Shown: positions 1 through 8,791, counted from the first letter of the stretch. The stretch: 64,000 nucleotides of DNA from Desulfovibrio sp. UIB00 (GCF_022508225.1 NZ_JAETXJ010000003.1:243556-307555), one strand, 5' to 3'. The notes: generated by a model not told the origin, from the sequence alone. Translations and numbers: made by a program.

Positions 1-585
1 GGTCAGCACCCAGGGGCCAGTGCCCACATAGCCGGAAACGCCGTCCTTGGTCTGACCGTTGATAAAGCAGTTGGGTGAAATCATGCGGAAAGGCCGCACA
101 AGCCCCAGCTCCACCAGGGTGGGATAGTACGGGTGCTTGAGCACAAGCCTGTATGTGTGCGTGTCCACAACTTCGTTGCGCTCGATTTCGTTCACCATAT
201 CAAGCCATGCGTGGCGCGGCTTGTTGGCAACAATGGCGTCCATGTTCAGCTTGACGGCGGCGGCGTCAAATGGCGCACCATCAGTAAAAGTCACGCCCTT
301 GCGCAAATGGAATGTGTACACGCGGCCATCGGGCGAAATTTCCCAGCTTTCGGCAAGGCAGGGCTTCACACCCTCAGGGGTATTCACCACCAGCGGCTCA
401 AAAACCATATTCTGGGCGGCCATTTCCCCGGAGTAAAGATGGGGATTGATGATGCGTATGTCCTTGGTGCTGGCGTAGACCATTTCGGTACGCTGCGCCT
501 GGGCAGTGGATTTTTCATCATTCTGGCAGGCGGATATGTTCAGGCAGCAGATCAGGGCCGCCAGTACAAAACCGATTTTTCGCAT
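1..585 (-). CDS. nikA: NikA-like nickel ABC transporter substrate-binding lipoprotein (3' part outside window)
   Basis: Only the first 195 codons are present; the gene runs off the left edge. The product is an SBP_bac_5 (peptide/nickel) family solute-binding protein. Residues 1-20 form a lipoprotein signal peptide ending in an ISAC lipobox, so Cys20 is the likely lipidated residue. The body follows E. coli NikA closely: INPHLY near residue 40, an MVFEPLV segment, FTDGAPFDA, RHAWLDM, YYPTLVELGLVRPFR, and GTGPWVL at the window edge. NikA captures nickel chelates in the periplasm for NikBCDE. The ATG follows a GGAG at good spacing. It is divergent from the porin and lies 11 kb from a [NiFe] hydrogenase operon, which fits nickel supply. 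Assignment as nickel rather than peptide transporter rests on my recollection of NikA segments, not on an alignment. Confidence 0.85.
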   Translation of the reverse strand, partial: MRKIGFVLAALICCLNISACQNDEKSTAQAQRTEMVYASTKDIRIINPHLYSGEMAAQNMVFEPLVVNTPEGVKPCLAESWEISPDGRVYTFHLRKGVTFTDGAPFDAAAVKLNMDAIVANKPRHAWLDMVNEIERNEVVDTHTYRLVLKHPYYPTLVELGLVRPFRMISPNCFINGQTKDGVSGYVGTGPWVLT

Positions 586-732
586 ATCGCGCTCCATGCG
601 GCGAGGCAGATTTAGGGGTTGACAGTAGTAGCACTTTTTCTGCAAAGATAACATCGCCGTTGCAAGCAAATTCAGTAGCACGAACTGACAAAACGTGTCC
701 ATATAAAATCTTACGTCACTATCGGGGGAACG

Positions 733-2322
733 ATGCGGAAAAAAGTTTTATCGCTTCTGGCTGCCGCAGCCTTGCTGCCGGGCCTTGCCGCCACTGCGCA
801 GGCTGTGGACTTCAAGACCAAGGGCGTCTGGATCATGAATTTTGAATATGGCGGCGGCGGCAATTTTATGGAACGGGGGCGCTCTATCAATGGCGTGCAG
901 GCCAACCGCACCACAGGTTGGGGCCGTTATAATGAAGACCAGTTCGAGGCCAAGTCGCGTGTGCGCCTTCAGCTTGACGCCGTGGCATCAGAAGCGCTTT
1001 CCGGCACCGTATACTTTGAAATTGGCCGCCAGTACTGGGGGCAGTCCGGCAACAAGTCCGGCGCGGCTCTGGGGGCCGACGGCAACAACGTCATCAAGAT
1101 CAAGCACAGTTACCTTGACTGGACCATGCCGCAAACCGATGTAAAGGTTCGCATGGGCATTCAGCGTATCTTTCTGCCGGACTACGTGACCGAAGCCTCG
1201 CAGGCCTTTGACGCCGACACCGCAGGCATAACGGTTTCCGTGCCCGTGAACGAACACCTCTCGCTCACAGGATTCTGGGCGCGCGCCTACAATGACAACT
1301 GGGCCGGCAATGACAATTCTCCACAGAACTATCTGGACAACTTTGATCTTTTCGGCCTTACCGCTCCCCTGCGTTTTGAAGGCGTCAACATCACGCCCTG
1401 GGGCCTTGTGGGCGCATTTGGCAGCAACACCTTTCGCAAGAACAATGATTTTTACGGCAAGAACAACGATGGCGCGGGCGCGCTGGGCGTAGCCCCCGCC
1501 ACCTATGCCCTCAGTAACGGAAAGGTCGGGCGGCAGATCGCCAATGCCTATTCCACCATTTTCTGGGCGGGCCTGACAGGCGAAGCCGTGGCCTGGAATC
1601 CCTTCCGGCTGGCGTGGAGCTTTAACTACGGGCAGTCGGACACAGGCGTTGAAACCCTGAACCGCAAGGGCTGGTACGGCTCCCTGTTGGCAGAATACAG
1701 CATGGATTGGGGTGTGCCCGGTATCTACGGCTGGTATACAAGCGGCGACGACGGCAACGTGAAAAACGGCTCCGAGCGCATGCCCACCATTGAAGCCAAC
1801 AACGAAAGCACCAACGGGCTGGACAGCTTTGGTACGCTTGGCACACTCACCCTTGGGCGCGATACCCTGCTTGGCTCCACCTTTGTGGGAACCTGGGGCG
1901 TGGGCGCGCGGGTCAAGGACGTGAGCTTTCTGGACAAGCTCAAGCACACCTTCCACGCTAACCTGCTTGGCGGCACCAACAGCCCCACCATGGCCAAGTA
2001 CATCAAGGGACAGAAGGATGTGGACGGGCAAACCCTGTTCCGCCCCGATGTAACCCCCGGCAGCATGGGCGACTTTAACACGGCCAACTACTACGGCCTG
2101 TACCTGACCTCGCGCGACTACGCAGCGGAATTTGGCGTCACCTCCACCTACCAGATGTACGACAACTTCAAAATTCTGGTGGAAGCCAACTACATTGCCC
2201 TGTGGCTTGACCAGTCCAAGGATGTCTGGGGCGGCTACAGCACCACAAGCGGCGCTCGTATGGGCGGCGTCACCACCCAGGACGCCTGGAACGTCAACAT
2301 GAGCTTTATCTACAAATTCTAA
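733..2322 (+). CDS. Outer membrane homotrimeric porin (Desulfovibrio family)
   Basis: The 529-residue product starts with a classical signal peptide (MRKK, hydrophobic stretch, then ATAQA) followed by VDFKTKGVWIMNFEYGGGGNF, the typical mature N-terminus of the homotrimeric porins abundant in Desulfovibrio outer membranes. The rest is rich in alternating polar/aromatic segments, Gly and Asn, as expected for beta strands and loops, and the protein ends in aromatic Phe (SFIYKF), the usual signal for BAM-dependent insertion. The likely role is a general diffusion channel for small anions and organic acids. A purine-rich GGGGGAA precedes the ATG. The gene stands alone, with a strong hairpin 30 bp after the stop codon. 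Substrate specificity cannot be read from the sequence. Confidence 0.9.
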   Translation: MRKKVLSLLAAAALLPGLAATAQAVDFKTKGVWIMNFEYGGGGNFMERGRSINGVQANRTTGWGRYNEDQFEAKSRVRLQLDAVASEALSGTVYFEIGRQYWGQSGNKSGAALGADGNNVIKIKHSYLDWTMPQTDVKVRMGIQRIFLPDYVTEASQAFDADTAGITVSVPVNEHLSLTGFWARAYNDNWAGNDNSPQNYLDNFDLFGLTAPLRFEGVNITPWGLVGAFGSNTFRKNNDFYGKNNDGAGALGVAPATYALSNGKVGRQIANAYSTIFWAGLTGEAVAWNPFRLAWSFNYGQSDTGVETLNRKGWYGSLLAEYSMDWGVPGIYGWYTSGDDGNVKNGSERMPTIEANNESTNGLDSFGTLGTLTLGRDTLLGSTFVGTWGVGARVKDVSFLDKLKHTFHANLLGGTNSPTMAKYIKGQKDVDGQTLFRPDVTPGSMGDFNTANYYGLYLTSRDYAAEFGVTSTYQMYDNFKILVEANYIALWLDQSKDVWGGYSTTSGARMGGVTTQDAWNVNMSFIYKF

Positions 2323-2352
2323 AGGCTCCGCGCCAAGCATATACCACTGAGT

Positions 2353-2388
2353 CCGGCAGGGAGGCTGATCCAGCAGCTTCCCTGCCGG
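2353..2388 (+). terminator. Hairpin after porin gene
   Basis: A perfect 10-bp stem (CCGGCAGGGA / TCCCTGCCGG) with a 16-nt loop that itself has a small inner stem. It lies just after the porin stop. The following T tract is weak, so it may act mainly as an mRNA-stabilising 3' hairpin. Confidence 0.5.
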
Positions 2389-2678
2389 GTACAATCCCCC
2401 CTCTTTTGCCAGCATACCACGCGGGCATTCTTGCAGATATTCATGGTATCACAAGCTTGACTGTACCTTAGACAAGCTATAGTTTGTGCTACAATTTTTT
2501 AAAAAATAACATAAATCAACAAGATGGGCGGCATCCTTGCGCCCTTTTGCTGTATACGTGCGCCCACTCTGTAACACTTTTTTGTATTACATAGCACACT
2601 AAAAGATTGTGCAGCAATCCCCTGCGAAAAGCCCACGCGCACCCCGCGCGACAGGTATAAGAAGGAGGAAGACGTGTA
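2389..2678 (+). promoter_or_regulatory. Upstream region of the TonB-dependent receptor operon
   Basis: This is the gene-free leader before the receptor gene. A possible sigma-70 promoter is TTGACT (2457-2462) with TATAGT (2478-2483), but the 15-bp spacing is short. An imperfect inverted repeat, TGTAACAC-N6-GTATTACA at 2570-2591 (7 of 8 positions symmetrical), is a candidate operator for a metal-responsive regulator. A GGAGG sits about 11 nt before the ATG at 2679. I could not fold the leader into a known riboswitch. Confidence 0.35.
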
Positions 2679-4775
2679 ATGAACAAGGTTTCAGCAATTG
2701 TGGCGGCTGCCGTGCTTGCAGGCCACTGTCTTTGCGTTCAGCCGGGCTGGGCGGCAGAGACTCCACCCGAAACAGGAGGCCAGGAGGCCCCTGCCCCAAA
2801 GGCAGACCTCACGCAGGGCAGCCTGACAGCCTACGACCTGCCCGCCGTAACCACCTTCGGCGTGGCCGATCAGGCGCCCACTGTTCCTGTGCAGACGCGG
2901 TTCGGCACACAGTACAACGTGGTGACTGAAGAGCAAATCCGCCTCCAGAACTCCCTTGATTTTTATGACGCCCTGCGCAACGTGCCGGGCGTCATGTATC
3001 AGAAAAAGAACATCATCGGCGGGCAAACCAGCGCGAGCCTCTATGTGCGCGGGCGTGGCGCAAGCCATCCCAGCCCTGACATCAATATCTTTTTTGATGA
3101 CGTGCCGCGTAGTGGCGTGTTGTACGGGCAGGCCCTGGCTGACGGCATCCCGGTCTACGCCCTCGGGGGGATGGAAATTTATAAGTATCCCCAGCCTTCG
3201 CGCTTTGGCACCGGTTATGCCATGCTGAACTTTATTCCCAAATACATGACCAAGGAAGGTTATGAACTGCGCATCGGCGCAGAGGGCGGCAGCTTTGGCA
3301 CCGTGGCCGAAAATGTGGGCATGGGCGCAAAAAAAGACAATGTAGATATTTACGCCGCGCAAAGCCTTGTCAGCACGCTGGGGCACAAGGATCACACAGC
3401 CGCCTACCAGGCGAGTTACTATGGCAACATGGGTATAGGCCTGTCTGACAACTGGTCATTGCGTATGATGGCCAACCGTGTGGATGCCCAGACTCAGGTT
3501 CCCAACAATCCCATTACCAATACCCGCACCACAGACCGCTATGATACACAGACAAGCCTTGCCACGCTGAGCCTCATCAATAAGTACAATAATGCCAATG
3601 GGTACCTCAAAGGCTATTACAACGACACCCTGTTTTACCTGCGCGGCGAAAATTCCAACAAAACCACATCAGTGCAAACCAACAATCTGTACGGATTGCG
3701 AGGCCGCGAAACCTATTCCATTTGGGAAGGCAGCGAGATCGTCAACGGCTTTGACCTTGATATCAGCGACCTGCGCAACGACCAGCGGACGTATGCCACA
3801 GATTCCACAACATCGTGGGAATTTCCGCAGCACAGGATGTTTTCGCCCTACGCCGCCGTCAGCCAGATGTTTGGCAGCAAGGAGAGCTTTCATGTTACGC
3901 CTTCCGCTGGTCTGCGCCTGTACACAAGCAACCTTTTTGAAGACAAGACCGCCCCGCAGGCTGGCCTTGTGCTTGGCTACAACAACACCAATCTTGGCCT
4001 CAACTACGCGCGGGGCGTCAACTATCCAAGCCCTGTCATCCTGCAAAATCTGCTGACCAACAAAACATCGCTGCCTTCCGGCCTGAATACCAAGGATATT
4101 CGCCCCGAAGTGGTGGACCACTATGAAATGTCGCTCAGCCACACCCAACCGGGGCTGTTCACGGCAAGCGCCACGGTTTTTCACGATGACGGCCGCGACA
4201 GGCTACGCGCCTATATGTACGGGAACGCCAACCCCACCAGCGACTTCTTCACCTCTTCCGCCTCTGAATACAAAATTGACGGACTTGAACTTGCTGGCAG
4301 CGTCACACCCACAGACAACCTTGAGCTCTTTGTGGGCGCAACATGGCTGAAAACATGGGCCAAGGGCGATGACGGCGAAACTACAAACAAAATGCCTTAT
4401 ACGCCTGCCTTTACCTTGCAAACCGGCTTCAAGTGGAAGTTCTTTGACCACTTCCAGCTCAGCGGCGATTACCAGTATCTCAAGGATGTTTACGCAGGCA
4501 CATGGGGGCGTACTGCAAATCCAAGATCACCGTCCAGCAACGTGACCACGCTGAATGAAATAAATCGGCTGCCCGACATCAACGTGTTCAACGCAAGGCT
4601 GGACTACACCTTCAGCTACGACGACATGCACATTGAAGAAGGCAAGGTCTTTGTTGCGGTAAACAACATTTTTAACACGCCCTACGCTTACAGCATGGAG
4701 ATTTCCGGCAACAACCGGGGGCTTTACAACATGCCCGGCACAAGCGTCATGGTTGGTTTTGACCTCAAGTTCTAA
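2679..4775 (+). CDS. TonB-dependent outer membrane receptor
   Basis: A 698-residue TonB-dependent receptor. The signal peptide (about residues 1-26, ending GWAAE) is followed by a short N-terminal segment that may hold the TonB box. The plug domain (about 70-190) includes a DFYDALRNVPGV segment, LYVRGRGASHPSP and FFDDVP. A 22-strand-type barrel of Gly/Asn/aromatic-rich repeats ends in the terminal motif GFDLKF with C-terminal Phe. Such receptors import scarce metal chelates, cobalamin or similar ligands using energy from TonB/ExbBD. The gene heads a cluster with a methyltransferase and a metal ABC transporter, and a tonB gene lies just beyond, so a metal chelate is the likely ligand. Nickel is plausible from the neighbours, but zinc, iron or cobalt cannot be excluded. 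Confidence 0.9.
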   Translation: MNKVSAIVAAAVLAGHCLCVQPGWAAETPPETGGQEAPAPKADLTQGSLTAYDLPAVTTFGVADQAPTVPVQTRFGTQYNVVTEEQIRLQNSLDFYDALRNVPGVMYQKKNIIGGQTSASLYVRGRGASHPSPDINIFFDDVPRSGVLYGQALADGIPVYALGGMEIYKYPQPSRFGTGYAMLNFIPKYMTKEGYELRIGAEGGSFGTVAENVGMGAKKDNVDIYAAQSLVSTLGHKDHTAAYQASYYGNMGIGLSDNWSLRMMANRVDAQTQVPNNPITNTRTTDRYDTQTSLATLSLINKYNNANGYLKGYYNDTLFYLRGENSNKTTSVQTNNLYGLRGRETYSIWEGSEIVNGFDLDISDLRNDQRTYATDSTTSWEFPQHRMFSPYAAVSQMFGSKESFHVTPSAGLRLYTSNLFEDKTAPQAGLVLGYNNTNLGLNYARGVNYPSPVILQNLLTNKTSLPSGLNTKDIRPEVVDHYEMSLSHTQPGLFTASATVFHDDGRDRLRAYMYGNANPTSDFFTSSASEYKIDGLELAGSVTPTDNLELFVGATWLKTWAKGDDGETTNKMPYTPAFTLQTGFKWKFFDHFQLSGDYQYLKDVYAGTWGRTANPRSPSSNVTTLNEINRLPDINVFNARLDYTFSYDDMHIEEGKVFVAVNNIFNTPYAYSMEISGNNRGLYNMPGTSVMVGFDLKF

Positions 4776-4780
4776 CCAGT

Positions 4781-4814
4781 AAAGCGCCGCCTTGCGTTCA
4801 GGGCGGCGCTTTTT
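4781..4814 (+). terminator. Rho-independent terminator between receptor and methyltransferase genes
   Basis: An 11-bp perfect GC-rich stem (AAAGCGCCGCC / GGCGGCGCTTT), 10-nt loop and a T5 run. It lies only 11 bp before the start codon of the next gene, whose ribosome-binding site begins right after the T run. It probably reduces expression of the downstream transporter genes relative to the receptor rather than ending the operon. Confidence 0.8.
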
Positions 4815-4825
4815 CAGGAGGCAGC

Positions 4826-5434
4826 ATGAGCAACAACCCTGCACAACAGGCTGAAAGAACGGAATTTTTCAACGCGCACGCCACCGGGTGGGAGGCCCGC
4901 AACTATCCGCCGGAAAAACTCAGGCAGGTTGACCAGCTGGTTCAGGGACTGCCTCTGGCGCATGCCCGGGTTATTCTGGATGTGGGCTGCGGCGAAGGGG
5001 TACTACAGCCGTTTTTGCAAAAATATGCCGAGGCTGATGCGTCATTCCTGGCACTCGACCCTTCCGCAGCAATGCTCAAATGTCTTTCCGCGCGCTTTTC
5101 ACATGTGCGTACATATCAGGCTGCAGCAGAATGCATGCCCCTGCCGGATGCCAGCGTGGACATGGTTATCTGTTTTTCGGCCTTTCCGCATGTGGCAGAC
5201 AAAAAAGCCGCCGCTCGCGAATTTTATCGTGTTCTGCGCCCTGCTGGCCGGGCCTATGTGCTGCACATAGATGGCCGTGAAAAACTCAATCAGCTTCATG
5301 ACAGCCACCACGCCGTTGAAGGCGATCATCTGCCCTGCCCCACGGGCATGCGCATCATCTTTTCCGAGGCTGGTTTTACGAACATTGAGGCCAGCGAAGG
5401 GCCAGACCACTTCCACTTTTGCGCTATAAAATAG
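4826..5434 (+). CDS. Class I SAM-dependent methyltransferase
   Basis: A 202-residue soluble protein with a Rossmann-type methyltransferase fold. Motif I is VILDVGCGEG near residues 50-60, an acidic LALDPS follows at the end of strand 2, and a VDMVICFSAFPHV segment matches the Methyltransf_11 post-I region. The start follows GGAGGCAGC. It lies 12 nt before the metal-binding protein gene and is evidently co-transcribed with the ABC transporter. The substrate is unknown. Within a metal-uptake cluster it may modify a small chelator or release metal from one, but that is inference from location only. No metal-site motif is visible. Confidence 0.8.
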   Translation: MSNNPAQQAERTEFFNAHATGWEARNYPPEKLRQVDQLVQGLPLAHARVILDVGCGEGVLQPFLQKYAEADASFLALDPSAAMLKCLSARFSHVRTYQAAAECMPLPDASVDMVICFSAFPHVADKKAAAREFYRVLRPAGRAYVLHIDGREKLNQLHDSHHAVEGDHLPCPTGMRIIFSEAGFTNIEASEGPDHFHFCAIK

Positions 5435-5446
5435 CTGGGATACGCC

Positions 5447-6268
5447 ATGAAAAAATTTTCCACCCTTCTGTGGCTTGCCCTGATCCTCATTCCCCTTTCC
5501 GCAACGGCGGCAGAACCGCTGCGCGTTGTGGCCGGAACTTCGCTTATTTCAGATATTGTTGCCGACCTCACTGATGGCAAAAGCGAAACGCTCACCCTGA
5601 TTCAAGGTTCAAGTTGTCCCGGTCATGAGAATGCCAGCACCGGGGATTATGTTTTTGCCGCCAAGGCTAACCTGCTGCTCGTTCACCCGTTTCAGCGCCA
5701 TCTGCAGCAGGTCGATGCCATGCTCCAGGCTGTGGGCAACCCTTTGCTTGCTATTGTTGAAGTAAGTCCGCGTGGCAGCTGGCTCATACCCGATATACAA
5801 AAGCAGGCCGTGCAGGAAATTGCAGCGGCGCTTGAAGGCGCGGCCCCAGAGCTTGCGCCGGTTGTCAGGCGGAGGACGCTGCAAAGGTTGCAAAAAATTG
5901 ACGCCATTGCCGCAGAATGCCGCTCTGCGCTTGCTGCCACGCAGGGATTGCCTGTTATCGCCGCATACATGCAGGCAGAATTTGTAAAATGGGCGGGCTT
6001 TGACGTGATCCGCACCTTTGGCAGGGCTGAAGACGTTAACGCGCGCGGGTTGGCTGAGATTTTGAGCGCAGTCAAAGGCATCCCTGTGGCGGGTGTGGTG
6101 GATAATTATCAGAGTGGGCCAGACGCGGGGCTACCGCTGGCGCTGGAGCTTGGGGTGCCGCACGTGGTGCTTTCCAATTTTCCCGGCTCCAGCGACGACG
6201 CGCCGGACTATTTCAGCCTGTTGCGCCGTAACGTAGCACAATTGCAAACCATAAAGGCAAAGCCGTGA
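5447..6268 (+). CDS. ZnuA/cluster A-I type metal ABC transporter substrate-binding protein, atypical ligand set
   Basis: A 273-residue periplasmic protein with a cleavable signal peptide (residues 1-22, ending ATAAE). The body has the TroA/ZnuA layout: an early TSLISDIV strand-helix, the long linking helix around 110-145, and a C-terminal lobe with AGVVDNYQSG, LALELGVPHVVL and a YFSLLRRNVAQL helix. The usual DPH metal-site His is represented by CPGH (Cys57, His60), and His80 and His85 are near the second position. However, the third-position His of the HDAF-type motif is replaced (AAYMQAEF). The metal is therefore uncertain. The downstream ATPase gene overlaps its stop codon by 4 nt (GTGA), showing translational coupling. 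Confidence 0.8.
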   Translation: MKKFSTLLWLALILIPLSATAAEPLRVVAGTSLISDIVADLTDGKSETLTLIQGSSCPGHENASTGDYVFAAKANLLLVHPFQRHLQQVDAMLQAVGNPLLAIVEVSPRGSWLIPDIQKQAVQEIAAALEGAAPELAPVVRRRTLQRLQKIDAIAAECRSALAATQGLPVIAAYMQAEFVKWAGFDVIRTFGRAEDVNARGLAEILSAVKGIPVAGVVDNYQSGPDAGLPLALELGVPHVVLSNFPGSSDDAPDYFSLLRRNVAQLQTIKAKP

Positions 6269-7041
6269 ACCCGTGCCTGGCCGAACTGAGCAACGTCAGC
6301 GTTCACTACGGCAAGCGATGCATCCTGAACGGTATAAACCTGCGCGTCGAAAAGGGTGATTTCTGGACGCTCATCGGCCCCAACGGCGCGGGCAAGTCCA
6401 CGCTGATGGGGCTTTTTAACGGGCTTACGCCACACAATGGCGGCACGGTGTATTTTAAAGGTAAAAGTATAAGATCAGACATGCTGGGCGAGGTACGCCG
6501 TCAGGTGGCGCATGTTTTTCAGGCTACCGACCTTGATCCCAAGATGCCGCTTTCTGTCTTTGCTTCCGTACTCAGCGGCACCTATGGGCGGCTGGGGCTT
6601 TTTCGCTGGCCGGGTAAAAAAGAAAAAAAACTTGCCATGCAATCACTTGAAGTCGTTGGCCTTGAGCACCTGGCCCAGCGGCCTATCGGACACCTTTCTG
6701 GCGGCGAAAGGCAACGGGTGGCGCTTGCCCGCGCCCTGGCGCAGGAGCCGGAACTGCTGCTGCTTGACGAACCCACAGCAGCGCTGGACTGGCGCGCGCA
6801 ACGGGACATTTGCAATGCCGTTGCCACGCTGCGTGAAGCATTCAACCTCACCGTCATCATGGTGACGCATGACCTCAACGCAGTGTTTGCACTGGCCCAA
6901 AAGGTTGCCATGCTGCGGGCTGGCGGCATGCTCTGGCAGGGCGTGGCGCAGGATGCAGTCAATGCTGACCTCCTGAGCAGGCTGTATGATGTGCCCATTC
7001 AGATAGCGCACAGCGGCGAGCGCATGGCGGCCCTGTTTTAA
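6265..7041 (+). CDS. Metal ABC transporter ATP-binding protein (ZnuC-like)
   Basis: A 258-residue ABC ATPase. Walker A is GPNGAGKST near residue 40, the Q-loop follows in HVFQATDLD, the signature is LSGGERQRVALARAL near 146, Walker B is LLLLDEPTAALD near 170, and the H-loop is VTHDL near 200. This matches the cytoplasmic ATPase of ZnuABC/MntABC-type importers. The GTG start overlaps the binding-protein stop codon as GTGA. It is followed 37 nt later by its permease gene. Confidence 0.92.
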   Translation: MNPCLAELSNVSVHYGKRCILNGINLRVEKGDFWTLIGPNGAGKSTLMGLFNGLTPHNGGTVYFKGKSIRSDMLGEVRRQVAHVFQATDLDPKMPLSVFASVLSGTYGRLGLFRWPGKKEKKLAMQSLEVVGLEHLAQRPIGHLSGGERQRVALARALAQEPELLLLDEPTAALDWRAQRDICNAVATLREAFNLTVIMVTHDLNAVFALAQKVAMLRAGGMLWQGVAQDAVNADLLSRLYDVPIQIAHSGERMAALF

Positions 7042-7078
7042 CCAGGCGGCCTGCATGACAAATAACTCCGGGTGAAAT

Positions 7079-7927
7079 ATGGATGACTTTTTTCAGTATG
7101 CCTTTTTGCAAAGGGCATTGCTTATGGCCTTGCTTGGCGGTTCTGTTTGCGGGGCAATGGGCGTCTTTGTGGTGTTGTGGCGCATGAGTCTGGTGGGAAT
7201 GTGCGTTTCGCACGCCGCCTTTGCCGGGGCGCTGCTTGCTTTGTGGCTTGGCGCTCCACCGCTGGCCGGAGGGCTTGCGGCCAGCCTTGGGGCAGCCTCT
7301 GCGGTGGGGCCGCTTGCCGAAAAGCCCGGTTTCAGCCTTGATACTGCCATGGGTGTTGTTTTTTCGGTGGTCATGAGCCTGGCCATGCTGGCATTGGGCC
7401 TCATGCCCGGCGCACGGACAGAAGGCCTGAGCCTCATATGGGGGAGCCTGCTCACGGTCACCCTCTTTGACCTGCAACTCATGGCCGCAACGGCCTTGCT
7501 TCTGTTTGGATTTGTCTTTCTGTTTTTCAAAGAAATCGAGGCAATCATGGGGCAAAGGCACGCTGCGATGGCTGCGGGAATCCCCGTCAAGGGCATCCAC
7601 TATGCCTGCCTCATTTTGATGGGACTGGTGGTAGCTTTTGCCCTCAAGGCAATCGGCGGCTTATTGATATATGCGCTCATTGTTACACCAGCAGCCACGG
7701 CACTGCAGATCACCTATCGCCTGAGCCGCATGTTTCTGCTGGCCGCCCTGTTCGGCGCGATGGCTTCCGTTGCGGGCCTGTGGCTTTCATTCCACTGGGC
7801 TGTGCCGCCGGGGGCCGTTATTGTGCTGGTGTCTTCCGCCTTACTGGTTGCAGCCATGGTCTTTTCGCCCAAGAAGGCATGCCGGATCGAACACGCATCC
7901 CCTGTGGAACAGAGCAATCAGGGCTGA
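7079..7927 (+). CDS. Metal ABC transporter permease (ABC-3 family, ZnuB-like)
   Basis: A 282-residue polytopic membrane protein of the ABC-3 family, with about eight hydrophobic helices. The family-typical segments MSLVGMCVSHAAFAGA (early), LSLIWGSLLTVT, and KAIGGLLIYALIVTPAATA (late) are present. It pairs with the preceding ATPase and binding protein to import a divalent metal. A GGTGAAAT precedes the ATG. Its stop codon lies 3 nt from the stop codon of the convergent tonB gene, with no terminator between them. Confidence 0.9.
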   Translation: MDDFFQYAFLQRALLMALLGGSVCGAMGVFVVLWRMSLVGMCVSHAAFAGALLALWLGAPPLAGGLAASLGAASAVGPLAEKPGFSLDTAMGVVFSVVMSLAMLALGLMPGARTEGLSLIWGSLLTVTLFDLQLMAATALLLFGFVFLFFKEIEAIMGQRHAAMAAGIPVKGIHYACLILMGLVVAFALKAIGGLLIYALIVTPAATALQITYRLSRMFLLAALFGAMASVAGLWLSFHWAVPPGAVIVLVSSALLVAAMVFSPKKACRIEHASPVEQSNQG

Positions 7928-7930
7928 TCA

Positions 7931-8791
7931 TTATGGCCCTTTAAGCACAAAAAGCATGGGAATACGCACCACACAGGGAATGGCCTTGCCCTCACGCTGG
8001 GCAGGCTTGAACGATGAAGACTGCACACAGGCCAGCGCCGCATCGGCAAAATCTTCATGATCAGCCAGTAACACGCGGGCGCGGAGCAGCTTGCCCTGCG
8101 TATCAAGATAGGCTTCCACAACCGCCTTTCCTTCAAGATTACGGCGCTGCGCAGCGCGGGGGTACCGCAATGGAGCCTGCCGTAAAAATCGCGGCCCGCC
8201 CTGAGCATTCCAGGGCATAACCTGCGGATGGGGGGAACCATCCCCCTGCACAGCGCCCGTGGCCTGCTCCATAGAACCAGAGCCGCTGCTGGCAGAGCCT
8301 TGACCGCCATCACCACCAGATTGAGCTGGCAGGCCGGTTTGTACAGACTGCCCAGCGGTTGTGGTTACCTGCTGGGGCTTTGGCAGGGCCGATTGCTCCT
8401 GCCTGTATTGCGAGGGCTGTGCCTTGTGGTTGACCGCAGGCCTTTCTGCTTGCTTCGGCTTAACAGCATGCTTTTTTACTGGAACTGCTTCCTCAACCTC
8501 TGTTTGCTCGGATTTTGCTGCCCTTTCTGCCATTGCCTGCGCAACTGGGACATCCTCAGTCATGCCGCCTGCAACTTGTGCATGCTGCCCCACATCCCCT
8601 GCCGATGAACTCCCCACACCTGCCAGACTGACCATCACTGCCCCGCCTGATTGAACCGGAAGATACCGGGGCAAGGCATAGGCTCCTGCCAGCAGGCATG
8701 TCGCAAGAACAACATGCAGAATGACGGAAAAACCCATCCCGCGTACAAACAGACGTTTGCTGCGTCGAGGCGGCGGACAATCAAGGGGCAA
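7931..8791 (-). CDS. tonB: TonB energy transducer
   Basis: A TonB family protein of about 286 residues. An N-terminal membrane anchor (GFSVILHVVLATCLLAGAYA, with the SxxxH pattern of TonB anchors) is followed by a long Pro/Gln/Lys/Gly-rich periplasmic spacer. The C-terminal TonB domain holds PLRYPRAAQRRNLEGKAVVEAYLD, a DFADAALACV helix and a final strand IPMLFVL. It passes proton-motive energy to outer membrane receptors, most obviously the one encoded in this cluster. I chose a TTG start 7 nt after GGAGGG; a GTG at 8866 would add a second hydrophobic stretch and has no ribosome-binding site. No exbB/exbD genes lie next to it. Confidence 0.85.
   Translation of the reverse strand: MPLDCPPPRRSKRLFVRGMGFSVILHVVLATCLLAGAYALPRYLPVQSGGAVMVSLAGVGSSSAGDVGQHAQVAGGMTEDVPVAQAMAERAAKSEQTEVEEAVPVKKHAVKPKQAERPAVNHKAQPSQYRQEQSALPKPQQVTTTAGQSVQTGLPAQSGGDGGQGSASSGSGSMEQATGAVQGDGSPHPQVMPWNAQGGPRFLRQAPLRYPRAAQRRNLEGKAVVEAYLDTQGKLLRARVLLADHEDFADAALACVQSSSFKPAQREGKAIPCVVRIPMLFVLKGP

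Noticed and set aside
2551..2577. Possible NikR site combining TGTATAC and GTAACAC with 13-bp spacing.
   Set aside because: The left half matches the remembered GTGTTAC half-site only in its last three bases.
2722..2728. GCCACTG resembling the end of a cobalamin-riboswitch B12 box near the receptor start.
   Set aside because: It is inside the signal-peptide codons, and no matching upstream B12-riboswitch core could be found.
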